64,000 nt of DNA from Dyadobacter psychrotolerans (GTDB lineage Bacteria; Bacteroidota; Bacteroidia; Cytophagales; Spirosomataceae), in the NCBI RefSeq assembly GCF_004349265.1, contig NZ_SMFL01000007.1, positions 285,429 through 349,428 of the forward strand, given 5' to 3'. A model generated the notes under the pieces. It did no database searches. It had not been told where the DNA came from and worked only from the letters and a program-made list of their open reading frames with translations. A program made the position numbers and the translations under genes. Numbering within the stretch: the stretch's first letter is position 1; each line of letters opens with the position of its first letter. Below, in pieces: positions 45,106 to 53,877 of the stretch.

Positions 45106-46242
45106 ATGGAAAATAAAGATCAAGTTAATGAGCAGGAAAACGCTGGCATCAGCCGCCGCGGATTCATTACCAAGACTGCCCTTGCAGGGGCCGGTTTAAC
45201 AGTCATTCCGCTTTCATGGGCAACTGCCTCGGTTCAGGAAAATAACAGCTTTGCAAAAGATAAGCTAAAAACCAGGAAACTTGGCAAACTGCAGGTATCC
45301 GAACTTGGCTCAGGCTGCATGAGTATCAGTGCCAATTATGGTCCTGCTGCCGACAAGAACCAAGGCATTAAAACGCTCCGTACAGCTTATGAAAATGGGG
45401 TTCTTTTTTTTGATACGGCCGAAGTTTACGGTCCGTATACCAGCGAAGAATTGGTTGGGGAAGCCTTGGCTCCTTTTCGCGATAAAGTCGTTATAGCCAG
45501 TAAATTTGGCTTTGACATTCCGGCAGGAGGTACTTTGAACAGCCGCCCGGAACATATAAAAAAGGTAGTTGAAGAGTCGCTTAAACGACTTAAAACAGAT
45601 CGTATTGACTTGTACTATCAGCACCGGGTAGATCCAAATGTGCCGATTGAAGATGTAGCTGGCACAGTTAAAGAGTTAATCCAGCAGGGGAAAGTCTTGC
45701 ACTTTGGTCTTTCTGAGGCAAGTGCCAAGACAATTCGCCTGGCACATGGCGTGATGCCTGTATCAGCTGTGCAAACCGAGTACTCAATCATGGAAAGAAG
45801 CGTGGAGCAAAATGGCGTACTCGCTGCATGTGAAGAACTTGGGATCGGATTTGTACCCTGGGGACCTGTTGGCATGGGTTATTTAACCGGGAAAATAAAT
45901 GCAAATACCAAGTTTGACCCTAAAAAAGACCTAAGGTCAGGGTTTGAGCGTTTTTCTGCTGAAAATATCGCAGCAAACCAGCCGATTGTAGATTTGATCA
46001 AACAATTTGCTGCTAAGAAGAATGCCACACCTGCGCAGATTTCACTGGCTTGGCTGCTGGCTCAAAAGCCATTTATCGTACCGATTCCCGGAACACGCAG
46101 TATTGAGCATTTGACAGAGAATCTGGGAGCAGTCAATATTAAACTGTCCAGTTCCGATTTGGCTGAGCTTGATACTGAGCTTGCAAAGATTAAGGTGCAT
46201 GGCGGTCGGATGAATGCCTTGCAAATGAAAGTAGTAGAATAA
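45106..46242 (+). CDS. Exported aldo/keto reductase (Tat-type signal)
   Basis: This 378-residue protein has a twin-arginine signal SRRGFITKTALAGAGLTVIPLS (residues 16-37). The AKR barrel follows, with tetrad segments FFDTAEVYGPY, VIASKFGFDI and DLYYQHRVDPN, and the cofactor-binding end IVPIPGTRSIEHLTENL. The signal implies export of a folded NADP(H)-type enzyme to the periplasm. This is unusual for AKRs, although Tat-headed members are seen in Bacteroidota. It follows the broken AKR and shares its operon. Confidence 0.88.
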   Translation: MENKDQVNEQENAGISRRGFITKTALAGAGLTVIPLSWATASVQENNSFAKDKLKTRKLGKLQVSELGSGCMSISANYGPAADKNQGIKTLRTAYENGVLFFDTAEVYGPYTSEELVGEALAPFRDKVVIASKFGFDIPAGGTLNSRPEHIKKVVEESLKRLKTDRIDLYYQHRVDPNVPIEDVAGTVKELIQQGKVLHFGLSEASAKTIRLAHGVMPVSAVQTEYSIMERSVEQNGVLAACEELGIGFVPWGPVGMGYLTGKINANTKFDPKKDLRSGFERFSAENIAANQPIVDLIKQFAAKKNATPAQISLAWLLAQKPFIVPIPGTRSIEHLTENLGAVNIKLSSSDLAELDTELAKIKVHGGRMNALQMKVVE

Positions 46243-46340
46243 CTAATAATGTCTTATAGATGGATTAAGCAAAGCGCGCAGTATCCATGCAGCACTGCAC
46301 CGATTTCTACCGCTGCAAATCCAGCAAAATACCATATAAC

Positions 46341-47120
46341 ATGAATACGAATTTAAATCCTGTATACAATTTTCAGGGACAAGTTGCCCTGGTTACCGGC
46401 GCGAGTGCTGGCATCGGACTGGCAGCAGCCCAGGCGTTTGCCAAAGCTGGTGCAGTTGTTGTGCTTGCAGATGTCAACGAAAAAGAATTAAGTGCAGTTA
46501 CTGCCGAGCTGACCGAAGCAGGCCACCAGGCCATCGCGATTGTTTGCGACGTATCTAATGAAGCGCAAGTGGAAAGTATGATCCAGCACGTTGTTGCTGC
46601 GTTTGGAAAATTGGACATGGCCTTTAACAATGCGGGAATTGCAGGGCCATCCGGGGCGCTGACTGATGAAACCGAGCAGGAATTTGACAAGGTAAATGGG
46701 GTCAATTTCAAGGGTGTTTGGACTTGTATGAAGCACGAGCTCAAACAAATGCAGATACAAGGCAGCGGCGCAATTGTAAACTGTTCGTCGCTTGGCGGGC
46801 TTGTAGGACAGGCAGGCCGTAACGCTTATCATGGCACCAAACATGGTGTTCTTGGCCTGACCAAAAGTGCTGGACTTGAATTTGCCGCCCGAGGTATACG
46901 TGTGAATGCGGTTTGTCCGGGCGTGATCGATACACCGATGCTGGCAGATTTAAAAGAAAGATCACCTGAGGCAATGCAGGAAGTTTTGCGGGACCAACCC
47001 ATTGGCAGGCTCGGTCTCACCAGCGAGATTGCCCAGGCGGTTCTGTGGCTTTGCAGTCCTGCGGCAAGTTTTGTAATCGGCGCAGCGCTTCCGGTTGATG
47101 GCGGCTTCACTGCTCATTAA
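46341..47120 (+). CDS. Short-chain dehydrogenase/reductase
   Basis: The start is at ATG 46341 (MNTNLNPVYNFQGQVALVTG); an in-frame ATG at 46287 adds 18 residues without family support. The product has about 259 residues. Classical SDR motifs: TGASAGIG cofactor loop, NNAGIAGPSGAL, catalytic Ser in CSSLGG, YHGTKHG (YxxxK) and a C-terminal GAALPVDGGFTAH. It is expected to reduce or oxidise an alcohol/carbonyl pair with NAD(P). It is fifth in the transposon-borne OYE operon. Confidence 0.92.
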   Translation: MNTNLNPVYNFQGQVALVTGASAGIGLAAAQAFAKAGAVVVLADVNEKELSAVTAELTEAGHQAIAIVCDVSNEAQVESMIQHVVAAFGKLDMAFNNAGIAGPSGALTDETEQEFDKVNGVNFKGVWTCMKHELKQMQIQGSGAIVNCSSLGGLVGQAGRNAYHGTKHGVLGLTKSAGLEFAARGIRVNAVCPGVIDTPMLADLKERSPEAMQEVLRDQPIGRLGLTSEIAQAVLWLCSPAASFVIGAALPVDGGFTAH

Positions 47121-47180
47121 GGATCAGTAGCCTGAAATGATTTGATTACTACTTAAAAACATAGTAAAAAAAACAAAGAT

Positions 47181-48018
47181 ATGAGTACTAAAAAAGTTTG
47201 GCTCATCACCGGCGCAGGGCGCGGTATGGGCGTTGATATTACCAGAGCCGCACTGGCAGCGGGGCACAAAGTAATCGCCACAGGCCGAAACCTGGATAAA
47301 CTAAAACAGACGCTTGGGCAGTCTGATGGGCTTCTGCTTGTAAAATTGGATGTGACCAGCCCGGCAGATGCCGAATCAGCGGTTAAAGCCGGAATAGCCA
47401 GGTTTTGGCGGGATTGATGTGCTTGTCAACAATGCCGCTAATTTTTACGCGGGCTATTTTGAGGAGCTTACATCCGAGCAAATTCATAAGCAGCTCGAAA
47501 CGAGCCTTTTCGGTCCTATGAATGTGACACGGGCGGTCCTTCCGCTTATGCGTAAGCAGCGCTCAGGGCAAATCATCACCATTTCGTCCACAGCTGGTTT
47601 TGCCGGCTTTGAGTTTGGTACTGCCTATGCTGCTTCCAAATTTGGCGTTGAAGGCTGGATGGAATCGTTGCAAGCTGAGATCGAACCCTTTGGGATCGAT
47701 ACCATTATTGTTAATCCGGGTTTCTTTCGAACGGAGCTTCTCACCGAAGAGTCTACAAACTATGCCGAAAATCCAATTGAAGACTATAACGAGCGCCGCA
47801 CCGAGCAAATGAAGTTCTGGACCGGTGCTAACGGTCAGCAGCCTGGTGATCCGGCCAAGCTTGCCAGCGCATTGGTCTTTATTTCTGATCAGCCACAACC
47901 GCCGCGCCGCTTTCTTGCAGGAGCTGATGCCATAGGACAAGCTGAGCAAAAAGTAGCCGAGCGCCAGCAGCAGATTAAAGCTTACCGGGAGCTTTCAAGT
48001 TCGCTTGCTCACGAGTAG
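47181..48018 (+). pseudogene. Second SDR gene, frameshifted
   Basis: The first frame (47181-47417) gives LITGAGRGMGVDITRAALAAG and reaches IARF, then goes out of frame. The second frame (to TAG 48018) resumes with VLVNNAANFYAGYFEEL, ISSTAGFAGFE, YAASKFGVEGW and a normal C-terminus. The break is the T run 47403-47406: removing one T restores the family-typical F-G-G-I-D-V-L junction. Full length would be about 279 residues. This is the last gene of the operon. It may be a true inactivation or a homopolymer sequencing error. Confidence 0.85.
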
Positions 48019-48131
48019 GGGGTGCTAAGATGCGGTACAGTTAATCCAATTTTGACACCACTGGCCGGGCTTCAGAATTGAGTCTTCAAAGAATATAATA
48101 GAAAGTGATTTTGCAACTGGACTTTCAATTA

Positions 48132-48195
48132 TTTGATTGTCTTAACGATTGGTTTGAATAGCTTAAACTTTACGGCTACGGGTTATCTACCTTGT
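48132..48195 (+). promoter_or_regulatory. Operator C and promoter of the molybdenum-hydroxylase operon
   Basis: The half-sites TTTGATTGTCTTAA (48132-48145) and TTTGAATAGCTTAAA (48153-48167) are again 21 bp apart. A -7-like TACCTTGT is at 48188, 35 bp from the start of the second half-site (36 bp in the other two copies). The match is weaker than in A and B. It lies 86 bp before the first gene of the operon. Confidence 0.62.
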
Positions 48196-48252
48196 GTTTA
48201 CGCCATTGTGATTCACTTGAAGGTAAATTACGCTCAATAAAATCGATGTTTT

Positions 48253-48732
48253 ATGACCAAAATGACTTTAAAAATTAACGGTAGTGACCACACACTCGAA
48301 GCAGATCCGAACATGCCACTACTATGGGCGATCCGTGATTTGGTGGGCTTAAAAGGGACCAAGTATGGTTGTGGGGTAGCGCAGTGCGGAGCCTGCGTTG
48401 TGCATTTGGATGGCGATGCGATTCGTTCGTGCGTGACCAAAGTAAGCCGGGCAGAAGGAAAGCAGGTTGTTACAATCGAAGGATTGTCTAAGAATAATGA
48501 TCATCCGGCACAGCTTGCCTGGCAGCAGCTTGACGTGCCGCAGTACGGCTATTGTCACTCAGGGCAGATTATGTCTGCAGCAGTGTTGCTTAGGGAAAAA
48601 GCAGATCCGACCAATCAGGATATCGACGATGCCATGGCAGGAAATATTTGCCGTTGTGGTACTTATCTGCGTATTCGTAAAGCCATTGTTCTGGCGGCAG
48701 AGTTACAGAAAAAGACTGTCAAACAAGGGTGA
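48253..48732 (+). CDS. [2Fe-2S] small subunit of a molybdenum hydroxylase (isoquinoline 1-oxidoreductase alpha type)
   Basis: This 159-residue electron-transfer subunit has two [2Fe-2S] clusters. The plant-type ferredoxin motif is CGVAQCGACVVHLDG (about residues 40-54). The second cluster uses GYCHSGQIMSAA and GNICRCGTYLRI. It matches small subunits of the aldehyde oxidase/isoquinoline oxidoreductase (IorA-like) family that work without a separate FAD subunit. Electrons then usually go to cytochromes, which fits the next gene. Partner: the large subunit at 49430. Confidence 0.94.
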   Translation: MTKMTLKINGSDHTLEADPNMPLLWAIRDLVGLKGTKYGCGVAQCGACVVHLDGDAIRSCVTKVSRAEGKQVVTIEGLSKNNDHPAQLAWQQLDVPQYGYCHSGQIMSAAVLLREKADPTNQDIDDAMAGNICRCGTYLRIRKAIVLAAELQKKTVKQG

Positions 48733-48751
48733 TCCCGGAAAAATTAGATCC

Positions 48752-49399
48752 ATGAAAAAGCAACCAAAGAAACTGATCTCCTTTAATATAAGGGCAGCCA
48801 CAGCATTGACATTTATAATTTTCATCACGGCTGTAATAGCATCTGCATTCAGGAAAAAAGAGTATGATCCTACAAGTGCTGTACGTTTTGATAAGATCAA
48901 CCGTGATAGTGTTGAATCGGCAAAGGCATTTTTGAAAGTGTACTCAGTCTTGATGAGCCCGCGCTGTATGAATTGTCACCCCGCAGGAGATGTGCCCCTA
49001 CAGGGAGATGACAGCCATTTGCATACGATGGCACCCAAAAGGGGCATAGATGGAAAAGGTGTTTATGCAATGAAATGTTCAAATTGTCATCAGCCAGCCA
49101 ATACGCCTGGTCTTCATACGCCGCCTGGTAATCCAAACTGGCATTTACCACCAGCAGATATGAAAATGGTTTTTGAGGGTAAATCGGCTCATGAGCTTGC
49201 CAAGCAACTTGTAGATCCTAAACTAAACGGCCATAAAGATAAAAAGAAGCTGATCGAACATGCCCATGACGGGCTGGTGCTGGCCGGTTGGAACCCCGGC
49301 GATGGAAGAACCCTTCCGCCGATGAGCCACAAGGAATTTAATAAGGCATGGTTGACCTGGCTTGAAAAGGGGGCGTATGCGCCACCGAAGGCCCACTGA
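48752..49399 (+). CDS. Membrane-anchored diheme c-type cytochrome
   Basis: The start is at ATG 48752 (MKKQPKKLISFNIRAATAL); the frame is open further upstream, but only as a shadow of the preceding gene. The product has about 215 residues. There is one N-terminal hydrophobic segment (residues 15-31), then two CxxCH haem-binding motifs, CMNCH and CSNCH. Histidines and methionines that could be distal ligands follow, e.g. LHTMAP and PPMSH. It lies between the two subunit genes of a molybdenum hydroxylase and is the likely electron acceptor of that enzyme. Confidence 0.85.
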   Translation: MKKQPKKLISFNIRAATALTFIIFITAVIASAFRKKEYDPTSAVRFDKINRDSVESAKAFLKVYSVLMSPRCMNCHPAGDVPLQGDDSHLHTMAPKRGIDGKGVYAMKCSNCHQPANTPGLHTPPGNPNWHLPPADMKMVFEGKSAHELAKQLVDPKLNGHKDKKKLIEHAHDGLVLAGWNPGDGRTLPPMSHKEFNKAWLTWLEKGAYAPPKAH

Positions 49400-49429
49400 T
49401 ACCCAATCTTAATCAAATCACAGCTGACC

Positions 49430-51601
49430 ATGAACAATAAACAGGTATCAAGAAGAGATTTCCTAAAAGCTTCTGCCGTGTCCGGAGCGGTGTTCTCGCT
49501 AGGCTTCTATTTGCCTGGGAGTGCTAACAATGCAGAAATTATTAGTGTGGCTGAAGCTGAGAATTATGGTATTGAACTCAACGCCTGGATACATATTGAG
49601 ACATCGGGTAAGGTGACCATTTTCAGCCATAGGTCCGAAATGGGTCAAGGAGTTTACCAGGCAATTCCACAGATTATTGCCGAAGAACTAGAGGTAAACC
49701 TGGCTGATATTCATGTAGTCTTTGCAAAAGGGAATCTTAAAAGATACGGAAGCCAGAATACCGGGGGAAGTTCGACGATTCGTGAGTTCTACAAAATTTT
49801 ACTTAACCTGGGTGCATCTGCGCGTGAGATGCTTTTACAGGCAGCGGCTGGAAGCTGGGGAGTTTCGAAATCAGAGTGTTATGCCCAGGGAGGATACGTA
49901 TTTCATAAACCCTCTGGCAGAATCGAATCGCCGAAGCGACTCCATTACGGGCAGCTGGTTGAAGCTGCATCCAAACTGACGCCTCCGAAAGACTATGTTT
50001 TAAAGAAACGTTCGGAATATAAGCTTGTTGGCAAGCCGCTTTTACGGCTCGATACGCCATTTAAAACCAACGGGACGGCCGTATTTGGGATGGATAAAGT
50101 ACTTCCTGGAATGCTTTATGCGGCTGTCGAACGTAATCCGAGGCTGCGGGGTAAAGTAAAAAGTTTTGATGACAGTCAAACATGGAAGATTCCAGGTATC
50201 AAACATGTGATTAAGGTCAAGATGGTGGTTTTTGATACCTACCGGGAAGGAATTGCTGTTGTAGCTGATTCTACATGGGCAGCTATGCAGGGAAAGAAAG
50301 CATTAAAGATAGAATGGGACGACTCCGGCTTTGAACATTTGAACTCGGAAGAAATATACAAACGTCAAAACCTTGCCTTGCAGACCCAAGAGGGTCTATC
50401 CTTCAAATCGCAGGGGGAGGCTTCCGAAATCATTTCAGCATCTGCCAATAAAATTGATGTTGTCTATGAAACGCCCTATCAGTACCATGGCTGTATGGAG
50501 CCAATGAATTGTACAGCATATTACCAGGAAGATAAGCTCGAAATTTGGGGGCCGACCCAGAATCCTGACATGGTGCAGGAATATATCAGTAAGGATATGA
50601 ATATTGCCAAGGAAAAAATCATCGTAAACCTTACCTTTCTGGGTGGTGGTTTTGGCCGTAAATCATTTATGGATTACCCGCACGAAGCTGCCGTTATTTC
50701 CAGGCAGATCAAGGCCCCGGTTCAGGTTGTCTGGACACGGGAGGATGATGCCACTCAGGGGCCTTTCCGCCCCGGTATATCTTATCGCTGTGAAGGTGTG
50801 ATCAAAGATGGGAAAATCGATGCTTTCAAATACCGGATGGCCGGGCAAAACAACATGCACTGGCTTACAGGTAAAAAAGATGCTGTTAATGGAAGCACTT
50901 CGGAAGGTTTTCTAAAGCCGTATTACGAAACGATAAAAAACCTTTCTATCCGTGATGTTCCTTTTGCAACACCGATCCCGACAATGTGGTGGCGTTCAGT
51001 CTATGCTTCAACCAACGGATTCGCATTTGAAAGTTTTATGGATGAGCTTGCAGCAGATGCCGGTAGAGATCCGCTCGATTTCAGAAGAGCTCATTTGAAC
51101 GATGAGCGTCTGCACTTACTAATCGATAAAATGGAAAATGTCTCTGGCTGGAAGGATAAAAAGAAAGGTGAAGGATATGGAACAGCCATTACCGAATGCT
51201 TTTCAACGACCGTAGGCGAGGTGGTAAAAGTATCCAGGCAAGCAGACGGAAGTATTAAAATTGATCAGGTCTGGGTAGTGATGGATTGTGGTTGGTATGT
51301 GAACCCGGATACGATCCGTGCCCAGATAGAAGGCTCTATCGTGATGGGGCTTGGCGCAGCGACGATGCATGAGGTAAGGTTTATTGATGGAAAAGCGGTT
51401 GATACCAATTTCAGCACCTACCAAATGCCCCGCATTACAGACATACCGCCGATTCAGATTCATATCATGGAAAACGACGAAGTTGCAGGTGGTGTAGGAG
51501 AGCCGGCTTTACCACCGTTTGCACCCGCATTGACCAATGCGATATTTGATTTGACGGGAAAGCGCATACGGAAACTGCCATTTAGCTTGGCGAGTGTTTA
51601 A
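49430..51601 (+). CDS. Molybdopterin large subunit (isoquinoline 1-oxidoreductase beta type), Tat-exported
   Basis: This 723-residue subunit has a Tat signal SRRDFLKASAVSGAVFSLGF (residues 6-25). The xanthine-oxidase-family large-subunit fold follows. Early blocks are FSHRSEMGQGVYQAIPQIIAEEL and NTGGSSTIREF. The a/b hammerhead-like domain lies around 200-290. Cofactor contacts are FLGGGFGRKSFMDYP and AQIEGSIVMGLGAA. The active-site Glu is in AGGVGEPALPP near residue 690. The enzyme would hydroxylate an aldehyde or N-heterocycle in the periplasm using water, passing electrons via the [2Fe-2S] subunit to the cytochrome. The substrate cannot be read from sequence. Moco maturation genes are not nearby. 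Confidence 0.93.
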   Translation: MNNKQVSRRDFLKASAVSGAVFSLGFYLPGSANNAEIISVAEAENYGIELNAWIHIETSGKVTIFSHRSEMGQGVYQAIPQIIAEELEVNLADIHVVFAKGNLKRYGSQNTGGSSTIREFYKILLNLGASAREMLLQAAAGSWGVSKSECYAQGGYVFHKPSGRIESPKRLHYGQLVEAASKLTPPKDYVLKKRSEYKLVGKPLLRLDTPFKTNGTAVFGMDKVLPGMLYAAVERNPRLRGKVKSFDDSQTWKIPGIKHVIKVKMVVFDTYREGIAVVADSTWAAMQGKKALKIEWDDSGFEHLNSEEIYKRQNLALQTQEGLSFKSQGEASEIISASANKIDVVYETPYQYHGCMEPMNCTAYYQEDKLEIWGPTQNPDMVQEYISKDMNIAKEKIIVNLTFLGGGFGRKSFMDYPHEAAVISRQIKAPVQVVWTREDDATQGPFRPGISYRCEGVIKDGKIDAFKYRMAGQNNMHWLTGKKDAVNGSTSEGFLKPYYETIKNLSIRDVPFATPIPTMWWRSVYASTNGFAFESFMDELAADAGRDPLDFRRAHLNDERLHLLIDKMENVSGWKDKKKGEGYGTAITECFSTTVGEVVKVSRQADGSIKIDQVWVVMDCGWYVNPDTIRAQIEGSIVMGLGAATMHEVRFIDGKAVDTNFSTYQMPRITDIPPIQIHIMENDEVAGGVGEPALPPFAPALTNAIFDLTGKRIRKLPFSLASV

Positions 51602-51639
51602 TCAGAAATTATAACCTAGGCTGAATTTACTTGTTTAAT

Positions 51640-51686
51640 TGGAATAGATGAGCCATTAACCAAATGGAATCATCTATTCCATTTTC
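51640..51686 (+). terminator. Terminator of the molybdenum-hydroxylase operon
   Basis: The stem GGAATAGATGA (51641-51651) pairs with TCATCTATTCC (51670-51680) around an 18-base loop and is followed by ATTTTCT. It separates the operon from the nitroreductase gene. Confidence 0.72.
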
Positions 51687-51743
51687 TCTAACCGCGATCC
51701 AGTTACCAGTGACGTAATTCAACAGCCATTAATTAGGATTTAA

Positions 51744-52436
51744 ATGAATCATATTGTGGATACAAGCGATAAAAGCTTTCAGCAGCTGGTCAGAACCAGA
51801 CATTCATGTCGCGCCTTTTTATCTAAACCAGTACCTGAAACGCTTATTTATAACGTTTTACAGGACGCACAGCAATCTCCCTCAAATTGTAATACCCAAC
51901 CCTGGAACGTGCATATTGTTTCAGGAGAAGTAAAAAACACTTTATCGGAAAAATTGATTGAAGCATATAATTCTGAAACCTATTCTTCGGATTTCAGCTT
52001 TGATACAGGCCATTTTACGGGGCGTTATAAGGAAAGACAATTTGCTCAAGGAAAGACATATTACGAAGCGTTAGGTGTTGCCCGTGAGGATAAGGAAGGG
52101 AGAAAACAAGCTAATCTTTATAATTACAAATTTTATAATGCTCCCCATGCGGCATTGCTTTTTATGCCGTCCGTGGGGGATCACGTCAGGGTAGCTGGTG
52201 ATGTTGGTATGTATGCGCAAACCTTTCTTCTATCCTTAACTGCTCATGGCTTGGCAGGCGTACCGCAGACAGTTCTGGGAATGTTTGCAGATGTAGTAAG
52301 GAAACATTTAGGAATTTCGGCCGAGTATAAGATGCTATTTGGCATTTCATTTGGCTACGAGGATCTGACTTCCAAAGCCAATAGTTTCCGCTTTGAAAGG
52401 GATCCTGTTTTGTCAAATGTAACGTTTCATCAATGA
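51744..52436 (+). CDS. Nitroreductase family flavoprotein
   Basis: This 230-residue FMN enzyme is expected to reduce nitro compounds, quinones or other electrophiles with NAD(P)H. The family start RTRHSCRAFLSKPVPETLI and the FMN-contact segment DAQQSPSNCNTQPWNVHIV are present. A central YEALGVAREDKEGRK...FYNAPHAALLF and the C-terminal GYEDLTSKANSFRFERDP complete it. No copy of the shared operator lies upstream, so its control may differ from the neighbouring operons. Confidence 0.9.
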   Translation: MNHIVDTSDKSFQQLVRTRHSCRAFLSKPVPETLIYNVLQDAQQSPSNCNTQPWNVHIVSGEVKNTLSEKLIEAYNSETYSSDFSFDTGHFTGRYKERQFAQGKTYYEALGVAREDKEGRKQANLYNYKFYNAPHAALLFMPSVGDHVRVAGDVGMYAQTFLLSLTAHGLAGVPQTVLGMFADVVRKHLGISAEYKMLFGISFGYEDLTSKANSFRFERDPVLSNVTFHQ

Positions 52437-52547
52437 CCGGCAAAAAAAGGAGTTGAAGAAAATAGATGTTTTTGGAATCTATATGGCTTTCGAAATCGAA
52501 TTCGTTAGTTTTATATAGGTATTGTTTGATTTTATTAAGATAAGATT

Positions 52548-53447
52548 ATGATAAAAGCAAAATCGCAACAGGAAGTCTTTGGAGACAAACTACCTAATGT
52601 AGGTAGCAAATTCAATATCTATGAATGTGATGATTTCCGGGCACGGCCAGTGCCATATAGTCGAAGAGATTTCTATAAAATAACACTGCAATTCGGTACC
52701 AGCCGGTTGGAATATGCCGATAAAGGAATTCTGATCGATAAGCCGGCCTTACTCTTTACAAATCCCAGAATACCATACTTTTGGGAGCCAATATCAGAAG
52801 AGCAAAAAGGATATTTTGTCCTGTTTACCGAAGAGTTCTACCAGGAAACCAACGCGGATGCTGCTCTGGAACACTCGCCCTTGTTCAGGCTTGGATCTGA
52901 CCCGGTCTACTACATCGATCCGGATCAGATCATTTACATTAAACAGATCTTTCAAACCATGTACAAGGAGTTTAATTCCGATTATGTGCACAAATTTGAT
53001 CTGCTGCGTAATCATTTGAACGTGTTAATGCATGAGGCGCTCAAAATGCAGCCCCTGACAACGTATTTTGAGCATCAGAATGCAGCAACGCGGATTGCTT
53101 CCCTGTTTATGGAACTGCTCGACAGACAATTTCCGGTCGATCCGCAAAGACCATTGACACTACGGACACCCAATCAATATGCGGATCTTTTATCGATTCA
53201 CGTAAACCACCTAAACCGGGCTGTCAGGGATGCAACCGGTAAAACGACAACAGAACATCTGAATGACCGTATTATTGCAGAAGCCAGGGCACTGCTATTA
53301 AATACGGATTGGAACGTTGCCGAAATCTCGTACAGTCTTGGCTATGAATACCCTACCTATTTTAACAACTTTTTTAAAAAAAGAACGGGCACGAATCCAA
53401 CCACAGTCAGAGAGGAGCACGCGCTAACAACAAATGTTACGACATAG
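52548..53447 (+). CDS. AraC family transcriptional regulator
   Basis: This 299-residue protein has an N-terminal cupin-like sensor region (residues 1-165; SRRDFYKITLQFGTSRLEYADKG, then ALLFTNPRIPYFWEP). The double helix-turn-helix lies at about 200-292 (YADLLSIHVNHLNRAVRDATGKTT...DWNVAEISYSLGYEYPTYFNNFFKKRTG). It is the only regulator on the transposon. Three cargo promoters carry paired half-sites spaced 21 bp, which is the arrangement AraC-type activators use. I infer it activates the OYE, molybdenum-hydroxylase and P460-like units in response to a small molecule. Confidence 0.92.
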   Translation: MIKAKSQQEVFGDKLPNVGSKFNIYECDDFRARPVPYSRRDFYKITLQFGTSRLEYADKGILIDKPALLFTNPRIPYFWEPISEEQKGYFVLFTEEFYQETNADAALEHSPLFRLGSDPVYYIDPDQIIYIKQIFQTMYKEFNSDYVHKFDLLRNHLNVLMHEALKMQPLTTYFEHQNAATRIASLFMELLDRQFPVDPQRPLTLRTPNQYADLLSIHVNHLNRAVRDATGKTTTEHLNDRIIAEARALLLNTDWNVAEISYSLGYEYPTYFNNFFKKRTGTNPTTVREEHALTTNVTT

Positions 53448-53525
53448 AAAATAAAAGTTCATACATAAGCAATGAGTTAATTTTCAGCTATTTTGAGTTT
53501 GATAAATAAATAGTATTCTTATTTG

Positions 53526-53557
53526 ATCTCCGGTGAGCTATTCCCCGGAGATTTTTT
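53526..53557 (+). terminator. Terminator of the AraC-type regulator gene
   Basis: The stem ATCTCCGG (53526-53533) pairs with CCGGAGAT (53545-53552), followed by six T. The 430-bp gap 53448-53877 holds this hairpin, operator B with its promoter, and a leader of about 135 bases; no gene is seen in it. Confidence 0.85.
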
Positions 53558-53668
53558 ATTTAAAACAGCCGGATCTAAAAAGCACGTAGCTCTTCGATTA
53601 ATCATCCATTGATACAGCTCCATAACCGGGCTACTCTCCTGTTTGCTTGCTTCTTACATCTTAATCTG

Positions 53669-53733
53669 TTTGAATGTATTAACCTTCTGTTTGAATACAT
53701 TTAACATCGGCATATATCTCCGCTGTAATTTTG
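53669..53733 (+). promoter_or_regulatory. Operator B and promoter of the P460-like gene
   Basis: The half-sites TTTGAATGTATTAA (53669-53682, identical to copy A) and TTTGAATACATTTAA (53690-53704) are 21 bp apart. The -7 element TAATTTTG is at 53726-53733, 36 bp from the second half-site start, exactly as in copy A. There is no -33 TTG, which fits dependence on an activator. Confidence 0.72.
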
Positions 53734-53877
53734 TATTATCATTCAGCTTGTAAGTGAAAGTTGTTCAAATGTCTATGTTTTAATTGACACGATCATTTTT
53801 AGGGCAGATAATCAAATACACGCGGTTCTGACTACTATGAGTGGAATTATGCAATTTTTTTTAAATAAACTTTTGTT

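Noticed and set aside
48467..48751. A 95-residue N-terminal extension of the diheme cytochrome
   Set aside because: The open frame overlaps the ferredoxin-type subunit gene in another frame; ATG 48752 gives a proper membrane anchor directly after the previous stop.
51744..52547. A fourth copy of the shared operator in front of the nitroreductase or AraC gene
   Set aside because: Neither the 51602-51743 nor the 52437-52547 gap contains a pair of TTTGAAT-type half-sites at 21-bp spacing.
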